This document shows positions 1 to 10,298 of a stretch of DNA of 64,000 nucleotides, piece by piece; within the stretch, counting starts at the first letter, position 1; the number at the start of each line of letters is the position of its first letter. The translations under genes and the position numbers were made by a program. The stretch is taken from contig CM076143.1 in NCBI GenBank assembly GCA_038025085.1, positions 33,006,501 through 33,070,500 on the forward strand, written 5' to 3'. Origin of the DNA: Tetragonia tetragonoides. Lineage: Eukaryota; Streptophyta; Magnoliopsida; Caryophyllales; Aizoaceae. Under the pieces are notes generated by a model. That model did not search any database, had not been told where the DNA came from, and saw only the letters and a list, made by a program, of their open reading frames with translations.

Positions 1-717
1 TAATGTGAGAGAGAATGTCAAAAGACCAACCTTTGAGAAATAATGTCCAACCTAGGGGTCTCTAACTACCAACCTCTAAAATTCCCAACCCCTTCAACTG
101 AGCCCTAAGGTTTGTTTATATAGAAGAGGGGGAGCTGCCAAGGTTTGACACGGAAATCGAATGGGCCTCGAATTTGCCGTCCGCGAGAAGAGGTCCAGGC
201 GGCCATACAACTAGGCCGAGCAACTGAGCTAGCAGGACAAGCGGTCAAGCCGCTTGGCAAGCGACTTAGCCGCAAGGCAAGCGGTCAAGCCGTTTGCACT
301 AGCGGCACAGCCACTTCTCCTAGCGGCCACCTCTTGAACTCAAGCGTGGTCGCTTGGACCTGAAGCGGCATGCCTGTATAGGAGTCTGACTGCTTTTCTA
401 AGCGGGGAAGGCTTTTCCGAGGGGGTCCACGCGGGATTGACTGAGCTCCCTTGTTTGACCAAGGGTTGACTCATGGGTTTGGGTTCCCTTTCGGGCCCTT
501 AGGTTCAAAGAGGCCTATCTCTTAGTTTTGCACTCCAATTGAATTGAGTCCAACTGGTTTGGATCACCTGTACAAAAGGTTTCCACTGTCTAATTCCAAT
601 GAACTGGGCTAATCATCCGAGCATTTATTCTCAAAAATCAAGTTCGAGCAAAATCCAATCCTTTCATCATCGGGTTTTTATGGGGACGTATCATAGACAC
701 AATTTTTTGTGTCTACA
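1..717 (-). mobile_element. Type-B Ogre/Tat LTR, partial, cut by window edge
   Basis: On the minus strand the sequence starts TGTAGACAC at 717 and matches, segment by segment, the first half of the LTRs at 19505-20981 and 42282-43811: the AAATTGTGTCTATGATA start, the GATGATGAAAGG block, the CCGCT/AGCGG cluster and the TATA-like stretch at 115-122. It abuts the 3'UTR tandem repeats of element A1 in the middle of the array, with no PPT beside it. I therefore read it as a separate insertion into A1 (solo LTR or LTR of a whole element) that runs off the left edge. The presumed right TSD is 718-722; its partner is outside the window. Confidence 0.75.
190..365. promoter_or_regulatory. CCGCT/AGCGG half-site cluster upstream of TATA in type-B LTR
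   Basis: Dense, variably spaced AGCGG and CCGCT pentamers, many paired as inverted repeats, lie upstream (in minus-strand sense) of the TATA-like stretch at 115-122. The same arrangement recurs in the two other type-B LTRs (19861-20000 and 42600-42750). It is a likely LTR promoter element; the function is inferred from position only. Confidence 0.5.
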
Positions 718-960
718 AATAGCTTAAGCGATCATTGACTGATCCGAATTTGTGACCTCGTAGAAGGCCAGTTTAACCGCAATAGCTTAAGCGATCATTG
801 ACTGTCCCGACTTTGGGACTTTCGTAGAAAAGGACAGTTTAACCGCAAGTGGTCATTGACTGACCCGACTTTGGGACGTTGGGACTTTGGCACTTTCGTA
901 GAAAATGACAGTTTAACCGCTAACGGTCATTGACTGACCCGACTTTGGGACGTTGATGAG
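718..960 (-). repeat. 3'UTR tandem repeat of element A1 (about 65-75 bp, 4 units)
   Basis: Units start near 718, 781, 847 and 921. They share the core AGCTTAAGCGATCATTGACTG and end in CAGTTTAACCGC. The third and fourth units carry internal GGGAC expansions. Reverse-complement copies occur at 14041-14460 (element D) and same-strand copies at 63488-63720 (element E), always between the antisense PMD promoter and the 3' LTR. This fits the hypervariable tandem repeats known from 3'UTRs of Tat/Ogre elements. Confidence 0.85.
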
Positions 961-1291
961 GCCAGCAGATTTATCGGGCTTAAAATAATTTGGCACACCG
1001 GGCGAGGAATATCGTCGGGACATATATCCGGGCTCGTGTACTTTGGACCTGCAAAACAATTGAGTTAGTTTTACCTGAAAATACTTGGTACCGTAAGATG
1101 CGCCAACTGTTGAATTTGAATTTGTGGGCTAAGGGACTCGCTCCCGCGCACCTGGTTTTGATCTTTGCCGCGAACGAACTGAAATAACGGCTACTGGGCT
1201 GGAAAAAAGTCGTGGGACAGCAGGCGCTGCCCGCGTGTGCAGGCCTGGCAATGCCGCTAGCTGCCCAGGCCAGCGGCGCTGGGCTCTTGGT
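961..1291 (+). other. Conserved region upstream of the antisense PMD promoter
   Basis: No gene is seen here. The segment is recognisably conserved with the reverse complement of 13730-14040 in element D and with 63860-64000 in element E (AGATTTA-CGGG-TTAAAATAA, the ACCTGCAAA-AAT stretch, TGGTAC). It links the 3'UTR repeats to the promoter of the antisense gene, so it may be that gene's upstream regulatory DNA. Confidence 0.5.
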
Positions 1292-1331
1292 GAGCGCCGC
1301 TAGCGGCGCTCAACTTGAGCCACCTATAAGG
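1292..1331 (+). promoter_or_regulatory. Palindrome plus TATA box of antisense PMD gene
   Basis: Bases 1292-1311 form a perfect 20-bp palindrome centred on GCCGCTAGCGGC, with further partial copies at 1253-1282. A TATA-like CTATAAGG lies at 1324-1331, about 265 bp before the ATG at 1597. The palindrome core is also upstream of the TATA boxes of the DUF7745-like gene and of the type-A LTRs. Promoter function is inferred from position. Confidence 0.5.
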
Positions 1332-1596
1332 CTTTTCGCGAATTTTATTCCGTTTTCTGCCTCATTTTTCTTCTTCGTCGAGCCATTGTCGAGCCTTCTT
1401 CACTATTTTTGAGTGCTTCCACTTCCTCAAGGTGAGTCGATTCTTGACCAAATTCTTCGATTTTTGTCTTGAACTTGCTTATTTTTCCGCGTAGTTGCCG
1501 AATTTTGGGTTGCATTGTTGAATGGGTACTTGTCTCTCGCGAATCTGAAACTTTGAAATTTTCACTTGTAGAGAGAGAAAGCTTCATTCTTCTTTA

Positions 1597-1859
1597 ATGG
1601 CTCCCAAAGATAAAGGAAAATATCCCATGGATGAGGAGGAGGAGAATCGGGACCTTTTTCGTACTGGGCTTCCTTCCTCTAGTACGCCCCTTGCTCGACA
1701 TGCAGATGAGGCACGTTTGTACCTGGATAAATTCATGCGGATGGACTGGCGCCCGGCTGGGGTTTGGGACCGTAGTATTTTGTTATTGGATAGGCAGAGT
1801 CATCTGTCTAACCTTCAGTTGGTATGTTTTCTAACTCTCTCCTTTTTTTGTTCTGTTCA

Positions 1860-1906
<47 letters not shown>

Positions 1907-4426
1907 ATTATGAACTGAAAATTTGAACTGTTAGTGCTTCGACAGACGAACAAATTGGGACTTGTACTGGATTGGTGGTCAGCTGTATATAATTTATGTG
2001 GAATTATTTTGGATGTAATCGTAGCATATGGGGTGTTGAGAAATTTTAGTTTATTGGCTAGGGTATTAGTGTTTTGCTGCAGGCTCATGGGTCTACTTCC
2101 CATTGGGCTATGATGTTGGAGACTTTTTCTGTGGGAGCTAGGGATAAAGTGCAGGGTTCAGGTTTTGGGCACTTTTTGTCTGTTATCCCGGCTTGTCACT
2201 CTGGGGACACTAGGATCATTGCTTGGGGGTTATTGGAGAGGTTCTGGGATACCACGAACACCTTCCATACGCCTGTGGGGAGATGTTTCCTACCCCCCAT
2301 CAGTTTGCCGCGCTGACAGGCTTGTCGTTTAGAGGGCATCATATACAATATGACGTGAGTTACCATCGGCGGAGTGACAGGATGTTTGAGCTTTATGGGC
2401 CTGTGTATGCCCATTTTAGAGATGACTGAGTTTCCTTACCGAGGTTATGGGCGGCCTTGGCGGAGCAGGGGCTTACTTAGGAGCAGAGGGCCCGTATTTT
2501 CTTAGCTTACTTGTTGGGGTCGACTATTTTTGCTCAGAAAAAGAGCGTGTGTCAGGTTGGCTTCTTGACATGTTTGGACGACTTGTCCAATGTCCATGAG
2601 TACAACTTTGGTGCTCCCGCATATGCCACCTTGGAGAGATGGTGTCGCCAGGCTTGCAGACCTATGCCGACGAGTGAGAGGGTGTCTATCTCGGGCCAGT
2701 GGAAGATACTGGAGGTAAGCATATATACTTCCCTTTTTCTTTTGCACATGCATGCTCGTAGGAGAGCTGTATCTCATTATTCTTGCTTGTATGGAAGCTA
2801 TGGTTTTTTGAGTACTTTCCCGTTTTTGGACCTCACCAACCTGGTTTCAGGATGTTCCCACTAGGTTCACGGTGGATTGGTAGAGATAACCACCCTTTTA
2901 CCTCTTTGGAGCATTTTCGGGCTACCTTTGAGAGTAATGCTGCGTCCGAGGTATGTTCCCTTCGACTTGTTGGTGTATGTGTATTTTTTTTGGTCCATTT
3001 GGTGTGAATGAACATTGATCTGCAGGTGTCATGGACTGCCTTTAACGATATTCCCGGGGTTCCGCCCCATATTATCATCGAGTCTTTTAGGGTATCTTCG
3101 TTGCGGGTGGTCTTTGAGGGGCCATTTGGCTTTGTGTGGTACTTGGGGGACCGCTTGACTCGGCTGGTCTATCCCGCCTTGGGTGGTCATTTGGTGCTGG
3201 AGGATCCTCCTATGACCATGTTCTACCTGCGCAGTCTGAGCGTGGAAGACTTGGGAGTCGTGGCTCGTGGTATGGCGGCCACGGAGTTTTTTGAGGCGGA
3301 GATTGCTGGCTTGGATCGTACGTTTGTGTACCTGGCTTATTGCTTGGGTCGTCTGATGCCGGATCTTACTTCTGAGGTAAAACCTTTATTTGTGCATTTT
3401 TCAGTTATATGTGTGATATACTGACTTTTGTGTCTTGTAGGCAGATCATTTGGCTCCTGAGGGTCCGAGGAGGTCCCATTCCAGAGTTCCTCGAGGCCAA
3501 CCCCCAAGCGTGACCTTGCCGAGCAATGAGGTGAGGTATGTTGATGAGAGCGGGGGACGTATATTAGAGGAGTTCCCTCTACATACTGCTGATGGAGAGA
3601 CCGTGGAGGGCTTGCCCTTGCCTGATGGTTGTACGGGGGTATGTTTTTTTTATCCCTTCTTGTGTTTTGTGTTTGCTTTTGAATGCTGACTCTATCTTTT
3701 GTTTCTTCTTGTAGCTGAACAGGGAGCAGACCTCTCAATTCTTCATGCTCATCCACATGTTGAAGAAAGTCTATAGCCGGGTGATGGGTAAAGGGAAGAG
3801 TTCTCGGTCCAGGACTGCAAATGTAAGTAGACTTTTATCCTTTGTTTAGCTAATTTAAGTGCTTAACTTAACATTTCGGTCTTGATTGATTTGCAGATGT
3901 CGCAGTCTTCATCTTCGATGGGACCCCGACGTTCTTCTTTTGCAAGGGTTTCATCGGCGAGCTGCCCGTCTATTGCTCGTTCACCTCCATTAGCTGTGAC
4001 CAGGCCTCCTGTTGATGAGGCGCCCGGACCTTCTGTGCCTCACATTCCTGTGCCTGAGATGTTTTCTCCGGTGGGTTTCTAGCCTTCTTTCGATGGTAGG
4101 CCTACTGTGACCCCTGTAGCTGGCCATGGTGGTTGGGCGAACGCCCCCCTGGATGGGACGTGCGTCAAGCTGGGCCTTCATATAAGGATGTGGCTATGGA
4201 TTTTTCTAGTCAGGCCACAGAGAGCTTCTTTGGTGCAGGGTTTCCAGCAGGTACCCCTATGCATGCGCCAGCATATGGTAGACAGGATATGAGACCTAAC
4301 AACAACAGGCCTATTTATAGCTCGTTTAGTACTCAGGGCTCCTTCCACTATTCGGCTGGGAACTATGGCCAGGGATCGTCCGTTGAAGATGAGGCTGATA
4401 GCAATGGCGATGATGACTCCGGTTGA
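1597..4426 (+). pseudogene. Antisense plant mobile domain (PMD) gene, seven exons, disabled
   Basis: A spliced gene opposite in strand to gag-pol of the host element. Exons by GT-AG sites: 1597-1821, 2083-2714, 2762-2950, 3026-3376, 3441-3638, 3715-3822, 3897-4426; all visible junctions are in phase 0. Exon 1 encodes MAPKDKGKYPM and an acidic stretch. Exon 2 holds the PMD signature: GFGHFLSVIP, then LLERFWDTT, the frame-shifted HTPVG/GEMF, LTGLSFRG, and later LAYLLGSTIFAQ. Exon 3 has VWKLWFFEYFP and exon 4 LYLGDRL-like sequence. The Gly/Ser-rich C-terminus ends EDEADSNGDDDSG. PMD (aminotransferase-like) is a transposon-borne domain also found in Arabidopsis MAIN/MAIL1. Breaks: a one-base loss in the G run 2277-2280, TGA at 2427, TAG at 2478, TAG at 4080 and a frameshift near 4130. 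Its length would be about 740 residues. Confidence 0.8.
1861..1903. repeat. (TA)n microsatellite in PMD intron 1
   Basis: About 21 TA repeats inside the first intron of the antisense PMD gene. The equivalent intron in the element D copy (12964-13191) has no such run, so it expanded after the copies separated. Confidence 0.95.
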
Positions 4427-4816
4427 GCAATGTAGGATAGCTTTGTAAACATGTGCCTTGGAACTTTGAACTCCTGTTTTTATGCATTTTATATGATATG
4501 TATGCTATGATGACTTGATTATGCCCGTGTGATCTCTAAGTATGCATTGTGTTATGCAGTAAAGAGTAGGCCACAATTTAGGGATAAAATAAAGAAAAAG
4601 AGTAAAAATTGCAAGAAAAAGCAAAAATTACACATATTATACCCCCTAAAGAAACGAATAATATTAAAAAAAAGAAAATGGAAAAACATAAAACTAAGAC
4701 AGTCTCGGGCTTTGTAATCCCGTTGTGCATCTGAAAAACTAGGCTTAAACCGAGCGGAATAGACCAAGTAGGCGGGATGGAGCAAAAGGAGAAAAATCGA
4801 TTGGGCTGAGGTTAGG
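4427..4816. other. Spacer between the two antisense genes
   Basis: 3' flank of the PMD gene and upstream flank of the DUF7745-like gene. It is AT-rich, with A-rich runs at 4585-4690. No ORF of interest or structured RNA is seen. Confidence 0.5.
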
Positions 4817-4924
4817 GCCGCTAGCGGCGCTGGGCTGGAGATTAGAGCCGCTAGCGGCTCTGGCTTTGGGCCTTTTTCGTGGATTTCTGACTTCTTTTGA
4901 CCCGAATTTTTGCCTATAAATAGG
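4817..4924 (+). promoter_or_regulatory. Double palindrome plus TATA box of antisense DUF7745-like gene
   Basis: GCCGCTAGCGGC occurs at 4817-4828, and a perfect 16-bp palindrome around the same core at 4845-4860. A strong TATA box, CCTATAAATAGG, lies at 4913-4924, 65 bp before the ATG at 4989. The layout (palindrome, T-rich gap, CCTATAAATA) closely resembles the type-A LTR promoter at 15387-15494. Confidence 0.6.
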
Positions 4925-4988
4925 ATTTACGGGATGTCCAATGCCGCATCTCCTTTTCAGCTCTCTCAAATTTCCCAAAGCTTATACC

Positions 4989-6297
4989 ATGGTGAAATCC
5001 TTTGAAAACCTCTTCGATGCCTGGTGTAAAATCTGACCATAGAAGATAAACTTGAACTGGCTCCGTACCATATCTCTACCTTATTGGCTTTAAGACCAAC
5101 AAAAATTTTGTGGCCCCTCCTTTGATCTGCTCTGAATTATTGGGACCCTAACTTGCACGTTTTCTGTCTTGGTAACTCTGAATTATGCCCTCTAGTTGAA
5201 GAATATACTGCAATTACTAATATGTCTGATGTTTTTCCCCCAGCTGTGCCTTATTTGAGGGATGGTTTTAGCAATCAGTACAGGAAATCTCTAGGTTTGA
5301 CATCTACAGAAGCCAAAAGCATGATTCTCGGTGTCAATGTGAACTTAGTTCAAATCTGTGAAAAGTTTGCTGTTTCTTCTGAACAGGATGTGATATTTAG
5401 GCGTTGTCGTCGACAGGCTTTCATACTTTGCCTGTTAAATCGCCTATCATTTGCTAATGCAAAGTCCTCCAATTTGGGTAGAGCCTCATTGTTGCGAGTG
5501 GTGGATCAAATGGCTGAAGGACATTCTCATTTTCATCTGGTTGTAGGGGAAACTATTCTAGGGCTTGACAGGTTGAAAAATTCGCCTCACGAAGCTTTTT
5601 TGGGCAGTCCCCCTGCTGCTTCAAATCTGGTTATGTGAGGATCTAAGGTGGATACAATCTCAAGAGAAAATGATAGCTCGTACCCCTCGAACCTGGTCAA
5701 AGAAAATTTATACCGCTGCTAGCTTCTTGGTTTGAGGAGTACCTTCGTAGTGGGGCTGTACAATCTGGTTATGTGACCTGGGGGAGCTTGACCTCTTTGG
5801 TGGCTTGCTGCAAATTTATCCCTCATACTACCATAGTGGGGCTGTACAGGAGTACCTTCTTCTTTCCTTCTAGGGTCATGAAGCAATATGAGTTGAAGCA
5901 TTTTATCCCTCGTCAGGAGACAACGAGACCACCTACCTTGGCTCTGACCACCGAGTTTGCTGAGGATTGGCGAAAATATTGGCGTAGCCGGGATCGTTGG
6001 ACTATGCCTCGGGTGATTGCCCCGACTCAAGTTTTTGAGACCTACTTGAACTGGCTTTCCTGCAATGATGGAGAAGCGAGACGAGCCCTTTGTCATGAGG
6101 AGTAGGACCAACTAAAGCCTAAGTATGACTCAAGAACAGGAAGCAAGAAAAGAAAGGAAGGGCCTTATGAGAAAGGCTATCACGTACTGAAAAAAGGCAA
6201 GCCCCCAGCTCACGGAAGCGATCATAAGTCGTCCTCAAGCCAGGGTCCTTCAAAGAAGAACTCTTCAACGAAGCCTTCTAAAGGGAAGAAGGATTAA
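4989..6297 (+). pseudogene. Antisense DUF7745/PMD-like gene of element A1, disabled
   Basis: Starts MVKSFENLFDAW at 4989. After a frameshift near 5030 it continues as LTIEDKLELAPYHIS, then YWDPNLHVFCLGNSELCPL and later FILCLLNRLSF and VVGETILGLDRL. A second block (5773-6102) has IVGLYRSTFFFPSRVMKQY and FAEDWRKYWRSRDRW. The tail is Lys/Ser-rich (SKKRKEG, SKGKKD), NLS-like, and ends at TAA 6295-6297. The minus-strand ORF at 26400-27593 of element B aligns throughout, which shows the real reading frame. The conserved block (FWDP--HVFRFG--EL-PL-EE) resembles plant proteins annotated DUF7745, related to plant mobile domain proteins; this name is recalled, not searched. Breaks: the frameshift near 5030, TGA near 5124, stops and a small duplication around 5637-5775, and TAG at 6103. 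Confidence 0.55.
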
Positions 6298-6565
6298 AGT
6301 AGTTTTCTTAGAAAGCAAGTCTAGTTTTTTAAAAAAAAGTAATAGAAATTTGTTTAGCTTAAACCCTCATAGTTGCACTTTTTTTTTATAACCTTAGGAA
6401 GTTCAATTTTTGCAATGTAAGCTTATTCGTTCAGTTTGAATAATGATTATCCCTTTTTGAATGGAATTTTTGATTGATTTGGCCAGGCCCCTTAAGAGGG
6501 TTACCTACGTATCCAGTGTGGAATCAGGCCAGCGTAGTTCATTCAGTTTGTACGTCTTTTTTTTT
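6298..6565 (-). other. Conserved post-pol spacer of Ogre/Tat element
   Basis: Sequence between the antisense gene end and the integrase stop. Read on the minus strand it contains GAACTACGCTGGCCTGATTC and GGATACGTAGGTAACC, a block that recurs in element B at 25746-25780 (plus strand) and is typical of Tat-lineage elements after pol. It holds no gene. Confidence 0.6.
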
Positions 6566-7641
6566 TTAGACGTAACACTTCTTCAGTTGGTCCATGTTGG
6601 TGAGCTGACTGAACTCGATGCCATCAATGTCCATGAGTCGGACGGCGCCTCCTGATAAGATGTCTTTAATGATGAACGGACCGGACCAATTGGGTCGAAA
6701 TTTGCCTCTGGGGTCGATAACTGGGGCACGCAATTCTTTCCAAACTAAGTCCCCTTCTTTCAGATTTCGAGGTCGAACCTTTTTGTTGAATGCTCTTGCC
6801 ATGCGTTGCTGGTACATGTGGGAGTGGTCTAGGGCCCGTATGCGTCTTTCATCTGTGAACATGAGTTCCTCGTAGCGGGCTTGCAACCATTGGGTTTCGG
6901 GGATTTCACCCTCTAAGGCTATGCGCATGGAGGGTAGCTGGACTTCTATGGGTAGCACTGCTTCCATTACGTAGACAAGGGAATAAAGTGTCGCTCCTGT
7001 GGAGGATCTTATGGATGTGCTATATCCCCAAAGGACAAATGGGAGTTTTATGGGCCAATGTTTGTAGTTTTCTATCATCTTTTCGATGATAGTCTTGAGA
7101 TTTTTGTTGGCGGCTTCCACTGCGCCGTTGGTTTGGGGACGGTAAGGGGATGATTTGTGGTGCTGGATTTTTTAGTTCTTTAGGAGGGTGGTTGTTTCGG
7201 CTTTGAAATGGGATCCATGGTCACTAATAATTTCATGCGGAACGCCGTATCGGCAGATGATGTTGTTCCTTATGAACTTGGACACTTGTTTGGAGGTGAG
7301 GATGGCATAGGATTGGGCTTCAACCCATTTTGTGAAATAGTCTATGGCTACTAGGATGTATTCATGTCTTCCAGACCCCTTCGGGGTGATCTTACCAATG
7401 ATATCTATTCCCCATGCGGAAAATGACCATTCGTGTGTGGTCCGCACACACCATTGTGTACCTCATCCATTATCTCTGCTGCTTCTTTGGAGTTCACGCA
7501 TCTGAGGTTGACTTCGTTGTGGGATTTCTTGTAAAGAACCCCCTTGTATTCTATGTATTGCGCCGTTAAGAGCCGGATTGTCCGTTGAGCTCTTATTGGC
7601 GAGTCATAAGGGTATATTCCATTAGTGATGTAGTTGAACAC
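6566..7641 (-). pseudogene. Integrase region of element A1 (Ty3/gypsy, Tat lineage), broken
   Basis: Three adjoining minus-strand pieces. 7641-7405 carries the end of the RNase H/integrase linker (WYQDVFNYITNG) and the start of the HHCC finger (EVHNGVCGPHTNGH), then jumps past the CxxC half into the core. 7447-7172 has the core with the first two acidic residues (WGIDIIGKITPKG; ISDHGSHF). 7120-6566 has the SPYRPQTNGAVE-type region (its start in another frame), NKNLKTIIEKM, and the C-terminal domain up to LTNMDQLKKCYV, the usual Tat-type end. Missing finger residues and a frameshift at 7120-7172 make it non-functional. Confidence 0.85.
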
Positions 7642-8112
7642 ATCTTGGTACCAAGGATCTTCTTCGATCGCAGCCAGGATTAGGCCTGTATCGAGGCTGT
7701 TGTAGAAAGCTGGCTCGCTTCTTCTTGTGGAGGGGCATTGTTGAGAGAGTTCAGCTACTCAAATTCCTGTAAAAGAGATAATTTGCATTCTTGCTTTGCG
7801 AAGTTTACTTACATTGCTTAAATTGATTAGTTAATGATTTGTGCAACTTTGAGTTCATCGGATTTATCAATAGCCAAACAAAGAATAAGATGAGCCCGAG
7901 GAATTTTTATTGATTTGCAACAAAAGATAAGCACACATGACTTTAGAGAAGAGGGTCTCTAATTCCCGTCAAAAAGAAACTAGACTTAGAAAGAAAAGTA
8001 AAAAGGGGAACACCCCCCTATTCTAGACTTAACCTAAAGATTTAGCTAAGGTCCTAACTCGACAAAACTTGGGGACTCAGACTCTATTCCTCTAGCTCTT
8101 GCTGGTAGCCAA
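7642..8112 (-). other. Deletion scar between gag and integrase in A1
   Basis: An Ogre/Tat element should have protease, RT and two RNase H domains here (about 3 kb). Only a short remnant is left (LNNAPPQEEASQLS, minus strand, near 7740, which leads into WYQDV) plus noncoding sequence that resembles LTR/UTR-type AT-rich DNA. Confidence 0.6.
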
Positions 8113-10298
8113 CTAGTTCCAGGCTCCGTAGGTCTCATCTTCTTCTTTCAGAGGTGGCGAAATTTCTCCGCTGTATATGATTTCCTGTATGTCATCCTTT
8201 AAGCGGACGCAGTCGTCCGTGTAGTGGCCGAAGACTCGAAGATAGCGGTAGTTGAAATCCTTATCCTTATTTATCGCTTGGAGGTTGTCAGTGGGAATCA
8301 CGGGCTTAAGGTCTCCTCTCCACATGAGGACATCATAACTTTCCCAATGGGAGCGTTCAGTGGAGTGTACTGTTTTTGGTCGAAGCGACGCCACCGTTTT
8401 ATAGCCCAAGTGCCAGGAGACCACATGGTTCCTCGATCAAAGAAGGAGGTGATCACCCTTTTTAGGCGTTTGCACTAGTTGGTATGATGTCCATTGGCTT
8501 CACAATATTTGCACCGGAGATAGGGATTCCCATCCCTTAGAAGCCTTTGAGGGGTAGGTCTTCTCGGGTGAGCATAACCGTACTTGACCAGCTTGCTAAA
8601 CATCTTATCCTGCTGGAAACAAGCTTCCCCTTTAGCTAGAACAATGTTGCACTCTGTGGGTTTGTCTAGCGAAGAGATTTTCTCCTTCATTTGCCAAATT
8701 GCATTGTGGTGGTGTGCCACATAGATGGACATCCCTTCGATGGTTTCTTTTATTTCCTTGAACTCATCGGGTTCTCCTATTTCTTCAGGAGGGTATGTTT
8801 CGAGCTCTTCAGAACCAGTGGAGGTGTGAGATTTGGTGTCTTCTTCTATGAGGGATACCTCTTCGGGAGAGAATCCCCAAAGGTCAATGTCCTCACTTTC
8901 ATGTTCTATTTTCAAGAGAGGAGCCTTATCAATCGTGGCTTTGATAGGATTGGCTTCGATTTCAGCTTCTTCTTTAGCTGGAGGCAGAACTCTGTCACTA
9001 TAGATGTTTGGCGGCCTATAATGACGACCAGAACGTGTTAATTGAGCCACGCCTATGGGAGATCTGGTTTGGACTTCCCATACGTCTTCTTCGCCGCTGT
9101 CCCATATTCCGGCGATCTCAAGTCCCAAGGCGTCTTCAACACTAATATGGAGGATGGAGCCTAAAGGGTTGCTGGAGTTGATGGGTGCTTGTCCAGGTTT
9201 TGGTAAAGGTATGGTGCCATTTTCGATTCTGTCTTGGATGGCGTGCTTAAGAGCCCAACAATTATCGGTTTCATGTCGTTTCCCTTGGTGGTACTTGCAG
9301 TATTCGCTCTCTTTCCAGTTACGGCCCTTAACAGATGGTTCTGGAGTTGGACCGATAGGCTGCAGCAGATTATTTTTGATCATTCTTTCGAGAGCATGTG
9401 ACAAGGTCATCCCGAGAGGGGTGAATTCTCTTGGTGGCCTTCTTTCAGCAAAGGTATTCACAACAGCTACCTCGTTAACCTGAACGCCAGAAGAGGCTCC
9501 AGCAGTCGTTCTCTTGTCTCTCCCATAAGTTAAGGGCTTAGGGGTTACCTGGTCTTTGTTTTTGTTGAGATCATCTTCAATGAGGATGCCGACGTCATAA
9601 AGACGCTGGTATGAGTCAATGGCTTGATATTGAAGATGGTTCTTATAGGCTGGTTGTAGGTTCTTAATGAAATGCCTAATTTGTTCAGCTTCAAAAGGCC
9701 TTTCCACCATTTCAGCTATTTTAGACTTCCATCGACGGAGGAATTTAGTGAATCCCTCGTTCTTCTCTTGAGTGGTGATTTTAAGCTCTCTCAAAGTGAT
9801 GGGGAGCGTAGGATTATCCTTGTACCGAGCCAAGAAGACTGTGGTGAAATCGCACCAAGTAGGGTAGTTTTCCAAATCCAAAGTGTAGAACCATCGTCGG
9901 GCATGAGTATCAAGTGTTTGAGGAAACAGGTGGGCATAAAGTTTCTTGTTGATCTCTCTTAGAGCCATAGCAGTGGTAAAGGATTTGAGATGATCCTGTG
10001 GGCTGTTGACTCCGGTGAAAGTAGGCACTTCGGGCATCGAGAATTTTGCCGGGAGTTTGCCTTTGATTCTAGTGTCGAACTTTCCCACATTGGCAGTGTA
10101 GTTGGAGATCAGGCCGCTACTCTTGAGCACAGAGTTTATCATAGCCAGCATGGCACTCGGTCCTTCTTCCTCAGAGTCGGAATCGAAGGGGACTCTTGCT
10201 TCATCTTCTCTTTTCCTTTCTATGTCTTCGACCTTGAGTCGTACCCTTTCTGTCTCACTCATGAGCTCATCCAGTCTTTCGTCAGTAGTCTTGGGCAT
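8113..10298 (-). pseudogene. gag: Gag polyprotein of Ogre/Tat element A1
   Basis: A continuous reading frame of 607 codons from ATG 10298 (MPKTTDERLDELMSE), then a TAG near 8475 and degenerate continuation to 8113. The N-terminus is coiled-coil-like. The capsid-like core has FTGVNSPQDHLKSF and ARRWFYTLDLENYPTW, with FTTVFLARY. A first zinc knuckle-like motif, CX2HX4HX4C, is CKYHQGKRHETDNC. A second knuckle, CX2CX4HX4C (CKYCEANGHHTN-stop-C), is cut by the TAG that ends the frame. Downstream pieces (FGHYTDDCVRLKDDIQE) resemble another degenerate knuckle. An acidic region follows the first knuckle. Gag is long but normal for the Ogre group. The intact 1.8-kb frame shows that this part has decayed less than pol. 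Whether the TAG is a mutation or a programmed stop is unknown; its place inside a zinc knuckle favours mutation. Confidence 0.85.

Noticed and set aside
8474..8476. Programmed stop-codon readthrough between gag and pol in A1
   Set aside because: The TAG falls inside the second zinc knuckle rather than at a domain border, and pol behind it is deleted; simple mutation is more likely.
8691..9962. Plus-strand ORFs of 96-142 codons across the gag region
   Set aside because: Shadows of the minus-strand gag frame; no recognisable domain and no promoter-like sequence.
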